Part shown: positions 1 to 7,344 of the stretch, piece by piece
Layout of the letters: every line of letters starts with the position of its first letter
Numbering within the stretch: the first letter of the stretch is position 1
Assembly (NCBI GenBank): GCA_002712305.1
Contig: PATE01000010.1
Span: 36,340 to 56,142, forward strand
DNA length: 19,803 bases
Source: Gemmatimonadota bacterium
GTDB lineage: Bacteria; Latescibacterota; UBA2968; UBA8231
Direction of reading: 5' to 3'
Program-made: the position numbers and the translations under genes
The notes under the pieces: generated by a model
Told to the model about the DNA's origin: nothing
What the model saw: only the letters and a program-made list of their open reading frames with translations
The model's database searches: none

Positions 1-792
1 TACGAACATGATATCGCGGACGCCGCGGCAGCGATGGCTTTCGACTTCGTCTTCGCCGTGTTCCCAGGGATCCTCGTCCTGACGGCTTTGTTGGGCGTCC
101 TCGACGTCCCTGTCGAGGCCTTCACCTCCCTGCTTCACGACATGGGTGTCGTCGTGCCCCAGCCTCTGATCGAGGTGGTGGAGACGAACCTTCAGCACGC
201 CAGTCAGTCCTCTCAGAGTTTGTTCTTCATCGGCATTCTTGGTGTTCTCTGGCCCGCGTCGGCCAGCATGTCCACAACCATGGCTGCTCTGAATCGAGCT
301 TACGGCACCCGCGAAGGACGCACGATTCTGTTGCGTCGTTCGCTCTCCGTTATCTTGATTATCGGTTTCGGTATCGCCCTGATGGTCCTGTTCAACCTCA
401 TCGTGTTCTCGGAGCAATTCGATCGCTGGTTGGCCACCCATTGGGCACTGTCGGTCGAGGTACCCTCGCTGACCAGCATTCTGCGCCACACGGCTGGGAT
501 CACAGGAACCCTCATCGTGGTGGCAACGGTGTATCGGATCGCCCCCGACGAGCCATTGCGTTGGCTTGACGTGCTCCCCGGCAGCCTCCTGTTTCTGGCT
601 CTGTGGACGCTGATCGCTGGAGGATTCGGATTCTACGTGAAATTCTTCGGTTACTACAGTATCGTTTATGGCGTATTGTGGGGTGTTATTGTCCTGCTCT
701 TGTCGGCCTATCTCGTCGCGTTCTTTCTTCTTCTCGGCGGCGAACTGAATGGAACGCTGTATCAGCAGAGACAACCCAAGAACCTGGCCTGA
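1..792 (+). CDS. YihY/BrkB-family inner membrane protein (5' partial)
   Basis: The reading frame is open from base 1 and the first residues (YEHDIADAAAAMAFDFVFA) already match the start of the BrkB/YihY core, so the true start lies upstream and the Met at base 34 is internal. The 263 visible residues contain about six hydrophobic segments: the AFDFVFAVFPGILVL stretch, a segment around 'SLFFIGILGVLWPA', 'SVILIIGFGIALMVLFNLIVF', 'ITGTLIVVATVYRIAPD', 'LPGSLLFLALWTLIAGG' and 'GVIVLLLSAYLVAFFLLLGGELN'. The YG-V-YG turn and the closing GGELN motif are typical of the family. These are integral cytoplasmic-membrane proteins; the old label 'ribonuclease BN' is a historical misassignment and transport roles are unproven. 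A lipoprotein gene follows after 43 bases on the same strand, probably in the same transcript, which ends at the terminator at 1347-1388. Family call is firm, function is not known. Confidence 0.88.
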   Translation, partial: YEHDIADAAAAMAFDFVFAVFPGILVLTALLGVLDVPVEAFTSLLHDMGVVVPQPLIEVVETNLQHASQSSQSLFFIGILGVLWPASASMSTTMAALNRAYGTREGRTILLRRSLSVILIIGFGIALMVLFNLIVFSEQFDRWLATHWALSVEVPSLTSILRHTAGITGTLIVVATVYRIAPDEPLRWLDVLPGSLLFLALWTLIAGGFGFYVKFFGYYSIVYGVLWGVIVLLLSAYLVAFFLLLGGELNGTLYQQRQPKNLA

Positions 793-835
793 AATCGGCC
801 CGGTCTGATCCTCCCGCTAGCGAAGGAGAACATTG

Positions 836-1306
836 ATGAGACGCACGATGGCAGTGGTCGTAGGTTCGTTGGTCGTGGTGGGGGGGATCGCCATGACGGG
901 ATGTGGGGAGAGGCCGGATGAACTGGGCCCCTATGTCCAGGCGTTCCAGGCGATGGACACCTATCACGAGCAGTTGGTGCAGATGGAGGTTGCCCTCAAG
1001 GCCGATCAGGTCGCCCTCGCTGCCGGTACCAGTGAAGTGATCACCGCCTACCTGGCGGACATGGAAAAGGTCCAATTAGGGAAGAACAAACGGATCATCG
1101 CGGGGCACAACAAAGTCAAGCGCACGTTGGCACACGCGCTGAAGAAGATTGTGCAACCCGATTTTCCCACGTTTCCTATCAGCGCATTGAAGCAGATCAA
1201 CGTGATTCGTGATGTTGTGATCACACACATCACTACTCTTGAAAAGAGATGGATCGAGGAAGAGCGCCCAACGGAGTTTCCCCTATCCTGGCCCGCCAAG
1301 GACTGA
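836..1306 (+). CDS. Small predicted lipoprotein of unknown function
   Basis: I do not recognise a family. The ATG at 836 is preferred over the TTG at 833 because AAGGAGAA at 823-830 is ideally placed for it. The 156-residue product starts with a basic n-region (MRRT), a hydrophobic stretch and a lipobox (M-T-G-C), giving a predicted lipidated cysteine at residue 23. A signal peptidase II substrate is therefore expected, anchored to the inner or outer membrane. The mature part is charged and mostly helical, with a Lys/Arg-rich middle (KNKRIIAGHNKVKRT) and a possible coiled coil, and no cysteines after the lipobox. It lies 43 bases after the BrkB-like gene and ends 40 bases before a strong terminator, so it is probably the last gene of that unit. 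Lipoprotein status rests on the lipobox; any function would be a guess. Confidence 0.82.
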   Translation: MRRTMAVVVGSLVVVGGIAMTGCGERPDELGPYVQAFQAMDTYHEQLVQMEVALKADQVALAAGTSEVITAYLADMEKVQLGKNKRIIAGHNKVKRTLAHALKKIVQPDFPTFPISALKQINVIRDVVITHITTLEKRWIEEERPTEFPLSWPAKD

Positions 1307-1346
1307 GCGAAACCGTCACAGAACTCGACACATCGTAGCGACATCC

Positions 1347-1388
1347 GGGGCAGACCGGCCGTGCGAGGCCGGTCTGCCCCGCCTTTTT
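1347..1388 (+). terminator. Rho-independent terminator after the lipoprotein gene
   Basis: A perfect 14-bp GC-rich stem (1347-1360 pairing with 1367-1380) has a 6-base loop GTGCGA, followed after GCC by a run of five T at 1384-1388. It is the strongest hairpin in the window. It lies 40 bases past the lipoprotein stop but only 25 bases before the RNase R start codon, so it either ends the upstream unit or acts as an attenuator or leader hairpin for RNase R. Confidence 0.9.
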
Positions 1389-1413
1389 CCCCTCGTCCAA
1401 TCCCGCCTGACCC

Positions 1414-3621
1414 ATGCTGCCAGATCCTCAAGACATCTTCGACCACCTGCTGGATGAGGACTATCAGCCCGCCAAGATCAAGGACCTGTCACGTGTCTTC
1501 GATGTGACAGCTGACGAATACCAGCAATTTCGCTTGCTCATGCGACAGTTGGAGTCGGAAGGTTCGGTGGTTCGTCTTCAGCGTAGACGCTTCGCCCATC
1601 CTTCTACCCTGATGCGTCAGTGGGGGCGTCTGCAGGTCCACTCCCGTGGGTTCGCCTTCGTTCATCGATCCGGCGCAGATGCCGACATTCTGATAGCTGA
1701 GAGTGATCTGGCCGGCGCCGTGGATGGCGACTGGGTGGAGGTCGAGATGCTTGGCTCCGATGGGGGCACAGTTCCGGCGCCTCGCGGTCGCGTTGTCACC
1801 ATCAAGGCTCTGCCAAAACGTCAGATGTTGGGAACCTATCGCGTCCGAGGTGGACACGGCATCGTTGTGCTCGAAGAGGAAGGCAATACCGTCGTGGCCG
1901 TGTCCCAGAACGACACCGTTTGTGCAGCGGATGGCGACCTGGTGATGGTTGATGTAGATGACACGTCGCAGGAGACGTCTCACCCTAGGCGATTCTGTAA
2001 GATCCTCCGTATTCTCGGACCGCGGGACGATCCACGATTCGATTGGCTCGTCATTGCCGCCCGTCATGATCTGCCGCTTGAGCCGGATGAGAAGGTCACT
2101 GCCGCGGCACGGTCGGTTCTCGATCAGCAAATGGACGTGGGTGGGGGAGAGGACCGTCGCGATCTTCGGGACCTGGATTGTGTCACCATCGATCCCAAGA
2201 CGGCACAGGATTTCGATGATGCCATCTCTCTGGAATGGCTTCCCTCTGGCGACCAGCGACTCGGCGTCCACATTGCAGATGTGAGCCACTTCGTCGAGCA
2301 GGGTGGCGTGATCGACACCGACGCACGGCTACGGGGGACCTCTGTGTATCTGTGCGACCAGGTGATCCATATGCTGCCCAGGCAACTGGCAGCCGATGCT
2401 TGTTCGCTCAAACCTCACGAAGATCGCTACGCAGTCTCCATCTTCCTCGACATCGATGGCGCGGGACGCATCGTGGCCACCGATGGTGCGGTGAGTGTCA
2501 TTCGGTCGAAGGCGCGGCTCACCTACGAAGAGGTGCAAGCGGTGATCGATGGTGATCCGGTCCGCGGTGCAACTGCCGCATTCGAGGGACTGCTGGGCGA
2601 AATGGCGGCTCTCAGCCAACGTCTTCGGGCTCGCCGATTCGAACGGGGGGCCCTTGACTTTGACGTGCCCGAGGCTCGTGTAGATGTCGATGATGATGGT
2701 TCGGTGTCGGGGTTGGGTCGCGAGGCACGATATTCCAGTCATCGGCTCGTAGAGGAGTTCATGTTGGCCGCCAACGAGGCCGTCGCCGCCCAGATGTTGG
2801 ACGGTGGGCTGGATGCGTTGTATCGGATCCACGACCCGCCCGATCCCGAAAAGCTGGAGATCGTTCGCCAGGTTGCCGGGGCACTCGGACAACGTCTTCC
2901 TCCGGGTAAGAAAATCCGAAGCAGCGACCTGCAGTCGGTTCTGATGCATTTCGAGAACCGGAAGGAGGCACCCCTGATCGGGCAACTCGTGTTGCGCTCC
3001 ATGATGCGAGCCATCTACTCAACGAAAGCGCTGCCTCACTTTGGCCTCGCCTCCGACGCCTATTTACACTTTACATCACCAATTCGCCGCTACCCGGACC
3101 TGCACGTTCACCGATTGCTGAAGGCGACCCTCCGAGGCACGGAGCCGGAGACGGTGGAGGATGTGGACTGGTTGGCCGAATGGTCGACCCACACCGAGCG
3201 GCGTGCGGTCGATGCGGAGCGAGAGTTGGTTCGTCTCAAGCAGCTGCGCTATATGAAGCCTCACGTCGGTGAAGAATTTGAGGGTACGGTCAGTGGCGTC
3301 ATCGGCAGTGGTTTCTTCGTCGAGCTCGATGACCTGTTCGTCGAAGGTTTCTGCCCGCTGAGGCTGTTGGACGACTATTACGAGTATGACGAGCACCGAC
3401 TGCGGCTGCTCTGCCCACAAACGGGGGTCACCGTGCGCCTCGGAACCCGTGCGACGATACAGATCGTACGTGTGGATCTCGACGTGCGGCAGATGGATCT
3501 GTTGCTGTTGGCAGCTGTCAGTGAACCGATGAAACAGAAACGGCAGCGAAGCGAGCACGGTGGGCGAGGAAAGCGGCAGCGCCCCGGGCGCCGGCGTGTA
3601 CGATCGAGAAAAGGACGTTAG
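1414..3621 (+). CDS. rnr: Ribonuclease R (3'-5' exoribonuclease, RNB family)
   Basis: RNase R degrades structured RNA from the 3' end (mRNA decay, rRNA quality control, tmRNA maturation) in the cytoplasm. The 735 residues show the family order: N-terminal winged-helix region (about 1-60), cold-shock-type OB folds (from about 70, 'GRLQVHSRGFAFV'), the RNB catalytic domain (about 250-580), an S1 RNA-binding domain (about 619-700) and a short Arg/Lys-rich tail. The catalytic metal motif DPKTAQDFDDA has D260, D266, D268 and D269, and the HFTSPIRRYPDL motif (552-563) gives the conserved arginines 558/559. Length is slightly below the E. coli enzyme, mainly from a shorter basic tail. No clear Shine-Dalgarno precedes the ATG, and a strong terminator ends 25 bases upstream, so initiation and promoter placement are unclear. 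The stop overlaps the stop of the convergent gene by a few bases. Confidence 0.97.
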   Translation: MLPDPQDIFDHLLDEDYQPAKIKDLSRVFDVTADEYQQFRLLMRQLESEGSVVRLQRRRFAHPSTLMRQWGRLQVHSRGFAFVHRSGADADILIAESDLAGAVDGDWVEVEMLGSDGGTVPAPRGRVVTIKALPKRQMLGTYRVRGGHGIVVLEEEGNTVVAVSQNDTVCAADGDLVMVDVDDTSQETSHPRRFCKILRILGPRDDPRFDWLVIAARHDLPLEPDEKVTAAARSVLDQQMDVGGGEDRRDLRDLDCVTIDPKTAQDFDDAISLEWLPSGDQRLGVHIADVSHFVEQGGVIDTDARLRGTSVYLCDQVIHMLPRQLAADACSLKPHEDRYAVSIFLDIDGAGRIVATDGAVSVIRSKARLTYEEVQAVIDGDPVRGATAAFEGLLGEMAALSQRLRARRFERGALDFDVPEARVDVDDDGSVSGLGREARYSSHRLVEEFMLAANEAVAAQMLDGGLDALYRIHDPPDPEKLEIVRQVAGALGQRLPPGKKIRSSDLQSVLMHFENRKEAPLIGQLVLRSMMRAIYSTKALPHFGLASDAYLHFTSPIRRYPDLHVHRLLKATLRGTEPETVEDVDWLAEWSTHTERRAVDAERELVRLKQLRYMKPHVGEEFEGTVSGVIGSGFFVELDDLFVEGFCPLRLLDDYYEYDEHRLRLLCPQTGVTVRLGTRATIQIVRVDLDVRQMDLLLLAAVSEPMKQKRQRSEHGGRGKRQRPGRRRVRSRKGR

Positions 3622-4745
3622 GCGCACATGACGCTCAGGGTCTGATCCATCTCTTCGGGCGTGTTGTACACATGTGGCGACAGACGAAGCCACCCCCCTC
3701 GATCCGTCGTATGGATGCGGGCTTCGAGCAACCGCTGAGCCACGAGTTCTGAGGATTGGTCTTGCGGTGGCTTGCAGGTGATGATTCCGGAGGCTTCGCC
3801 CGCTGCTCTTGAACTCAGCAACTCGAACCCATTTCTCACCAGTCCGTCGGCCAGTTGCTGGGTCAATGCCAGGATGCGCTCTTCCACCTGTTCCATGCCG
3901 ATTTCCAGCAACAGATCGATGGCCGCCTTCGTGCCGACGATCCCCACCGTGTTCTGTGTGCCCGTCTCAAAACGGCGAGCATCCTCGTGCAGGGCCGTGT
4001 CATAGCCGAGAAAATCGTGGGAGGAGGCGACGCTCGCCCAACCCATGGCGGCTGGCTTCACATGTCGCAGAGCCCTGCGGGAGCAATAGAACAGGGCGCA
4101 ACCCTCGGGCCCCATGAGCCACTTGTGTGCATCGGCAGCAAGACAGTCGATGCCCAGAGCCTGCACATCGAGCTGCAGCGCCCCGACACTCTGAATTCCA
4201 TCGACGACGAAAAGGATGTCGTGGTCGCGACACTGTTGGCCGAGGGCGGCAAGATCATTGCGAAACCCCGTGAAGAACTCCACAGAGCTCACACTCAACA
4301 CACGCGTGCTGGAGTCGATGGCAGCGGCGAAGTCCTCAACCCTCAGCCGTCCATCCCGTTCGGGGACCGTTCGAATGGTCACCCCTCGATCCGCGAGACT
4401 GAGCCACGGATACACATTCGCCGGAAACTCACGTTCGGCAACTACGACGGTATCTCCGGGACGCCAACTGACACCAAGGGCGACAGCGATCAGACCGTCT
4501 GTCGTGTTCTTGAGAAATGCCACCTCATCACTGTGGGCCCCGAGCAGCTTTGCGGCGCTACGGCGCGTCTGCGCGTAATTCGCATGCCACGCATCGATGT
4601 GTGCCAGTCCATGGTCAGCCACATCTGAAAGGTGTCGTTCCATCGCTCGCTGGACGGGACGTGAAATGGGGGCGACGGCAGCATGGTTGAGATAGATCCA
4701 GTGGTCAGTGATCGGGAAGTGCGCTCGAAGTTGATTCCAGTCCAT
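3618..4745 (-). CDS. PLP-dependent enzyme, class V aminotransferase / cysteine desulfurase-like
   Basis: This 375-residue protein has the fold-type I class V aminotransferase pattern: an N-terminal 'YLNHAAVAPISRPV' phosphate/substrate loop (18-31), 'NTTDGL' (80-84), the cofactor-ring aspartate in VVDGIQSVG (D182), and the Schiff-base lysine in ADAHKWLMGPEG (K208). The family includes cysteine desulfurases, isopenicillin-N epimerase-like enzymes and kynureninase-like proteins. No cysteine-bearing loop typical of IscS/SufS is obvious, so I do not call it a desulfurase or name a substrate. The start at 4745 is chosen because family homology begins there and GAGG lies 9 bases upstream; the frame stays open for 45 further codons upstream but that stretch is low-complexity and not family-like. 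It is a single-gene unit, tail to tail with RNase R with overlapping stop codons (3618-3621). Confidence 0.9.
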   Translation of the reverse strand: MDWNQLRAHFPITDHWIYLNHAAVAPISRPVQRAMERHLSDVADHGLAHIDAWHANYAQTRRSAAKLLGAHSDEVAFLKNTTDGLIAVALGVSWRPGDTVVVAEREFPANVYPWLSLADRGVTIRTVPERDGRLRVEDFAAAIDSSTRVLSVSSVEFFTGFRNDLAALGQQCRDHDILFVVDGIQSVGALQLDVQALGIDCLAADAHKWLMGPEGCALFYCSRRALRHVKPAAMGWASVASSHDFLGYDTALHEDARRFETGTQNTVGIVGTKAAIDLLLEIGMEQVEERILALTQQLADGLVRNGFELLSSRAAGEASGIITCKPPQDQSSELVAQRLLEARIHTTDRGGWLRLSPHVYNTPEEMDQTLSVMCA

Positions 4746-4812
4746 CGTTGGGATCCTCGGCGAGTTTGGACTCGGGGGCTCAGGGAGAGGGTCTCGGGTG
4801 GAGAATTGAAGG

Positions 4813-4841
4813 AAGATACCCTTCCCCGCAGTCGTCGTCAC
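4813..4841 (-). promoter_or_regulatory. Candidate sigma70-type promoter for the class V aminotransferase
   Basis: On the minus strand a GTGACG -35 (4836-4841) and a TATCTT -10 (4813-4818) are separated by 17 bases, each matching consensus at four of six positions. Transcription would start about 60 bases before the ATG at 4745. Moderate match only. Confidence 0.3.
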
Positions 4842-4860
4842 TGCCTCGATATCGCTCTCA

Positions 4861-4889
4861 TTGACGGTGCTGGTGAGCATCGATAGCTT
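4861..4889 (+). promoter_or_regulatory. Weak candidate promoter for the small ORF-holA unit
   Basis: TTGACG (4861-4866) is a good -35 box, but the hexamer 17 bases later is TAGCTT (4884-4889), a poor -10. If used, transcription would begin only a few bases before the ATG at 4898, giving an almost leaderless message; this would fit the lack of a clear Shine-Dalgarno in front of that ORF. Confidence 0.25.
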
Positions 4890-4897
4890 CGCCCATC

Positions 4898-5047
4898 ATG
4901 CTCAAATTTCTCCTCTTTGCTACAATCTGTGCCCTCGGCTATCGGTTGGTTCGGTCCCTCGGTGGGTCAGGGGACAAGACCGACGATCAAGTGGTCGATG
5001 CGGAGTTCACGGAGATCGAAGAGTCCGATCAGGAGACACCGTCGTGA
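4898..5047 (+). CDS. 49-residue membrane-anchored small protein upstream of holA
   Basis: The ATG at 4898 opens a 49-codon frame that is easy to miss because of its size. The product has a hydrophobic N-terminus (MLKFLLFATICALGYRLVR), then a short Gly/Ser linker and an acidic tail with the motif VVDAEFTEIEESD. A transmembrane helix followed by an acidic 'DAEFxEI' tail is a layout I know from other small bacterial proteins, but I assign no function. Its TGA (5045-5047) overlaps the GTG start of holA (5044-5046) in a GTGA junction, a hallmark of translational coupling, and the ribosome-binding site for holA (AGGAG, 5031-5035) lies inside this frame. That coupling is the main support for it being real. 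The Shine-Dalgarno for this ORF itself is weak. Confidence 0.72.
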   Translation: MLKFLLFATICALGYRLVRSLGGSGDKTDDQVVDAEFTEIEESDQETPS

Positions 5048-6114
5048 GCGCTAAAGCGGCGAAGAAGACGCGTCCCCGAAGGAAGGCCTCGGCGGAGGAT
5101 GTTCGCAGAGCCCTGAAGGGTGGAGGACAACCGGCTCCATTCTACTTGCTGCATGGGGAGGAGGAGTACGGCCGCAATCATCTGTTCGAGTGGCTTGTGG
5201 AAAAACTGCGACCGTCCGTAGCCGTCGAGTTCAATGTTGACACCTTCCACGCCGATGCCCTCGATCCGCAACGCCTGCTCGACATCTATTTCGCCTATCC
5301 CATGATGGCACCGCACCGATTGCTGATCCTGAGAGGTGTGGACAAACTGTCTCCGGCGAACACCAAGGCTCTTGAGCCGCTGGTGGAACTGGTGGCCGAG
5401 ACCTCGATGGTGATCGCCATCGGTGCCAAGATCGATATGCGACGCAAGCTGTTTTCGCAGATGTCATCGAAGGGGCAGGCCGTCGAGTTCCGTGTGCCCT
5501 ACGATGACAAACTCCCTCAAGCCATCGCCGAGATTGCTCGCAACAAGGAGCTCGACATCCGTCCGGAAGCCGTAGATCTGCTTGGGATGTACATGGGACC
5601 ACGGCAGTTGCAGGAGATCGCTCACGAGCTGGACAAACTCTCGATCTTTGCCGGTGATGGTCAGACGATTGAGGCGTCTCATGTGCAGCAGGCAAGTGGG
5701 GCGGGTCGCAACGCCAGCATCTTCGACTTTACCGATGCCGTAGGGAACGGAGACGCCTCCAAAGCACAGCAGCTTCTTCATACACTCCTTGAGCAGGGCG
5801 AGGAGCCGGCCAGGATGATTCCGATGCTGGCACGCCATCTACAGTTGCTTCTGCGCACGCAATCGATGGAGCAGCGTCGCCTTCAGCGGGATGAGATGGC
5901 TCGCGCCCTGGGGATATCTCCATTCTTCCTCAGTTCCTATCGAACCCAGGCGCGGCAACTGACGTCGGGAACCCTGTGGCGTGGCCTGAGTGCTCTGCGG
6001 CAGGCAGATGATCTCATCAAGGGTGGTGGACGTGGTAGAAATCAACCACACGTGGTCATGGACCTGTGTCTGGCCCAGCTCTTGGGGCGACAAGGGTCAG
6101 CCACCACTATATGA
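5044..6114 (+). CDS. holA: DNA polymerase III subunit delta
   Basis: HolA is the clamp-loader subunit that opens the beta sliding clamp during replication. The 356-residue protein follows the family: after a basic N-terminal segment (about 1-30) comes 'PFYLLHGEEEYGRNHLFEWL', the degenerate AAA+ domain without a Walker A, with 'MMAPHRLLILRGVDKL' and 'VIAIGAKIDMRRKLF', then the central helical domain ('MGPRQLQEIAHELDKLSIF') and the C-terminal collar domain ('SIFDFTDAVGNGDASKAQQLL' to 'GLSALRQADDLIKGG'). Length fits the usual 330-350 plus a short basic extension. The GTG at 5044 is chosen because AGGAG sits 8 bases before it and it overlaps the stop of the preceding 49-residue ORF; the frame is open back to 4861 but that part encodes the small ORF in another frame. 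Confidence 0.92.
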   Translation: MSAKAAKKTRPRRKASAEDVRRALKGGGQPAPFYLLHGEEEYGRNHLFEWLVEKLRPSVAVEFNVDTFHADALDPQRLLDIYFAYPMMAPHRLLILRGVDKLSPANTKALEPLVELVAETSMVIAIGAKIDMRRKLFSQMSSKGQAVEFRVPYDDKLPQAIAEIARNKELDIRPEAVDLLGMYMGPRQLQEIAHELDKLSIFAGDGQTIEASHVQQASGAGRNASIFDFTDAVGNGDASKAQQLLHTLLEQGEEPARMIPMLARHLQLLLRTQSMEQRRLQRDEMARALGISPFFLSSYRTQARQLTSGTLWRGLSALRQADDLIKGGGRGRNQPHVVMDLCLAQLLGRQGSATTI

Positions 6115-6125
6115 AGTAGGAGGGC

Positions 6126-6154
6126 TTGACGATTTTCCACTGCAAGAGTATATT
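6126..6154 (+). promoter_or_regulatory. Strong sigma70-type promoter for trxA
   Basis: TTGACG (6126-6131) and TATATT (6149-6154) are separated by exactly 17 bases, each one mismatch from consensus. The predicted start near 6161 gives a leader of about 118 bases before trxA, longer than needed for translation. A second -10-like TACAAT lies at 6191-6196 but lacks a good -35. Confidence 0.75.
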
Positions 6155-6229
6155 CGGCCGTCCTACGTAAGTGTATGAAATTGCTCGATTTACAATTCTT
6201 GTTCGCCAAACGCAGCCGCTCGACACAAA

Positions 6230-6250
6230 GTCGACGAAAGCATCGTCGAC
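6230..6250 (+). other. Hairpin in the trxA leader
   Basis: GTCGACGA (6230-6237) and TCGTCGAC (6243-6250) form a perfect 8-bp stem with the loop AAGCA. It ends 17 bases before the trxA Shine-Dalgarno (AGGAG at 6268-6272). There is no T-run after it, so it is not a terminator; it could stabilise the 5' end of the message or be a protein-binding palindrome. Confidence 0.5.
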
Positions 6251-6278
6251 GCGGTGGGCCCTCTGACAGGAGAGTTTC

Positions 6279-6608
6279 ATGTCCGACCCGATCACCTTGA
6301 CCGATGACAATTTCGACAACGAGGTTGTGAAATCCGATCAACCCGTGCTCGTCGATTTCTGGGCCTCGTGGTGTGGGCCCTGCCGTATGGTGGCACCCAT
6401 CGTCGAAGAGTTGGTCTCCGAATACGACGGGCGAGCTAAGGTTGGCAAGCTCGATGTCGACGCGGCACAGAAGACTGCGGGGGAATACGGCATTCGCAGC
6501 ATCCCAACGTTGCTGATCTTCAAAGATGGCAAGGTGGCCGACCAGGTCATCGGCGCCGTCCCCAAGACGCAGATTACGGAGAAATTGGACAAGGTTCTGA
6601 CCGCCTGA
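6279..6608 (+). CDS. trxA: Thioredoxin
   Basis: Thioredoxin reduces protein disulfides in the cytoplasm (ribonucleotide reductase, peroxiredoxins, methionine sulfoxide reductases) with electrons from thioredoxin reductase. The 109-residue protein has the classic length and active site W31-C32-G33-P34-C35 inside 'VDFWASWCGPCR', the cis-proline P76 in 'SIPTLLIF', and the 'F-K-D-G' turn after it. No signal peptide is present. The ATG at 6279 has AGGAG six bases upstream. It stands as a single-gene unit with its own strong promoter (6126-6154) and terminator (6632-6668). Confidence 0.97.
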   Translation: MSDPITLTDDNFDNEVVKSDQPVLVDFWASWCGPCRMVAPIVEELVSEYDGRAKVGKLDVDAAQKTAGEYGIRSIPTLLIFKDGKVADQVIGAVPKTQITEKLDKVLTA

Positions 6609-6631
6609 GGTTAGGACATGACTGAAAAAAC

Positions 6632-6668
6632 GACGCTCTCTCTTGGCAGGAGGGGGCGTCTTTTCTTT
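6632..6668 (+). terminator. Rho-independent terminator after trxA
   Basis: A stem of about 13 pairs (6632-6644 with 6648-6660, including several G-U pairs) around the tight loop GGC is followed by TTTTCTTT at 6661-6668. Six A residues precede the stem (6625-6630), so it may also stop weak antisense transcription. Confidence 0.85.
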
Positions 6669-6751
6669 ATCTATGACGGTGTCTCAGCGTCTGCGACTCC
6701 ATCGGATGTCACGAACGGATACTCGAAGTTGGCGACCGGAACGATCTGACT

Positions 6752-7333
6752 ATGGCCAAGGACCCCTTCTGGAGTAATCTCTTCCGCCGCCGCAGCGAGC
6801 AGGAAGACGAGCTGTACGAAATTCTGAGCCAGGTTCCCATCTTTCAGGACCTCGGACGACGCGAGTTCGAGCGTGTTCGTGGGATCCTGCATCGTCGCAC
6901 GTACGGCGAAGGGGAAGCGATCGTCAGAGAAGGGGATGTGGGAGTTGGAATGTATGTCATCCTCTCCGGAGAGGTTTCGATCGTTCAGCAAGGGACCGAT
7001 GGCCAGCAACTCGAGTTGGCACAGTTTGGTCCGGGAGACTTTTTCGGCGATCAGGTTCTACTCGATGAGTCTCCGCGAACCGCCTCCGTGCTGACGCGAT
7101 CGACGACGCGCGCCGTCGGGTTCTTTCGTCCTGATCTGCTCGAACTGATCGAACGGAACCCGCGTCTCGGACTGAAAATCGTCATGCGGCTCTCGCAGAT
7201 GATCTCCGTGCGGCTGCGGCAGACAAACCGCTTGCTGAAAGAAGCACGGGGCCGGGCTCGCAAGGCCGAAGAAGATCTCGCCGCGGCAGCTGCCTCCGAC
7301 GAACAAGAGCCCGCAGTACCCACCTCGACTTGA
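6752..7333 (+). CDS. Cyclic-nucleotide-binding (CAP_ED) domain protein without a DNA-binding domain
   Basis: Residues about 22-140 form one cNMP-binding beta-roll of the CRP/cAMP-receptor type: 'PIFQDLGRREFERVRGIL' (helix A), 'GEAIVREGDVGVGMYVILSGEVSIV' (beta roll), and the phosphate-binding cassette 'FFGDQVLLDESPRTASV'. In the cassette the usual ribose-contacting glutamate (FGE) is aspartate D100, while the phosphate-contacting arginine is present as R109. Instead of a helix-turn-helix the C-terminus has a helical Arg/Lys-rich segment (about 141-178) and an Ala/Pro-rich end, so it is not a transcription factor of the CRP type. Its stop is followed at once by, or overlaps, the start of the AI-2E-family permease gene, suggesting that it acts with that membrane protein. 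Ligand unknown. Confidence 0.88.
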   Translation: MAKDPFWSNLFRRRSEQEDELYEILSQVPIFQDLGRREFERVRGILHRRTYGEGEAIVREGDVGVGMYVILSGEVSIVQQGTDGQQLELAQFGPGDFFGDQVLLDESPRTASVLTRSTTRAVGFFRPDLLELIERNPRLGLKIVMRLSQMISVRLRQTNRLLKEARGRARKAEEDLAAAAASDEQEPAVPTST

Positions 7334-7344
7334 GGATCGGTTCA

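Noticed and set aside
1489-2289. 266-codon minus-strand frame opposite RNase R
   Set aside because: Antisense to the conserved OB-fold and RNB regions; no family match.
3855-4628. 257-codon plus-strand frame opposite the PLP enzyme
   Set aside because: Shadow of the minus-strand gene, with no recognisable domain and no ribosome-binding site.
4746-4880. 45-codon upstream extension of the class V aminotransferase
   Set aside because: Pro/Ser-rich sequence without family similarity; the Met at 4745 has a Shine-Dalgarno and starts the conserved fold.
4861-5043. N-terminal extension of holA (61 extra codons)
   Set aside because: The extension has no HolA-like sequence and overlaps the small membrane-protein frame, and a good Shine-Dalgarno sits before the GTG at 5044.
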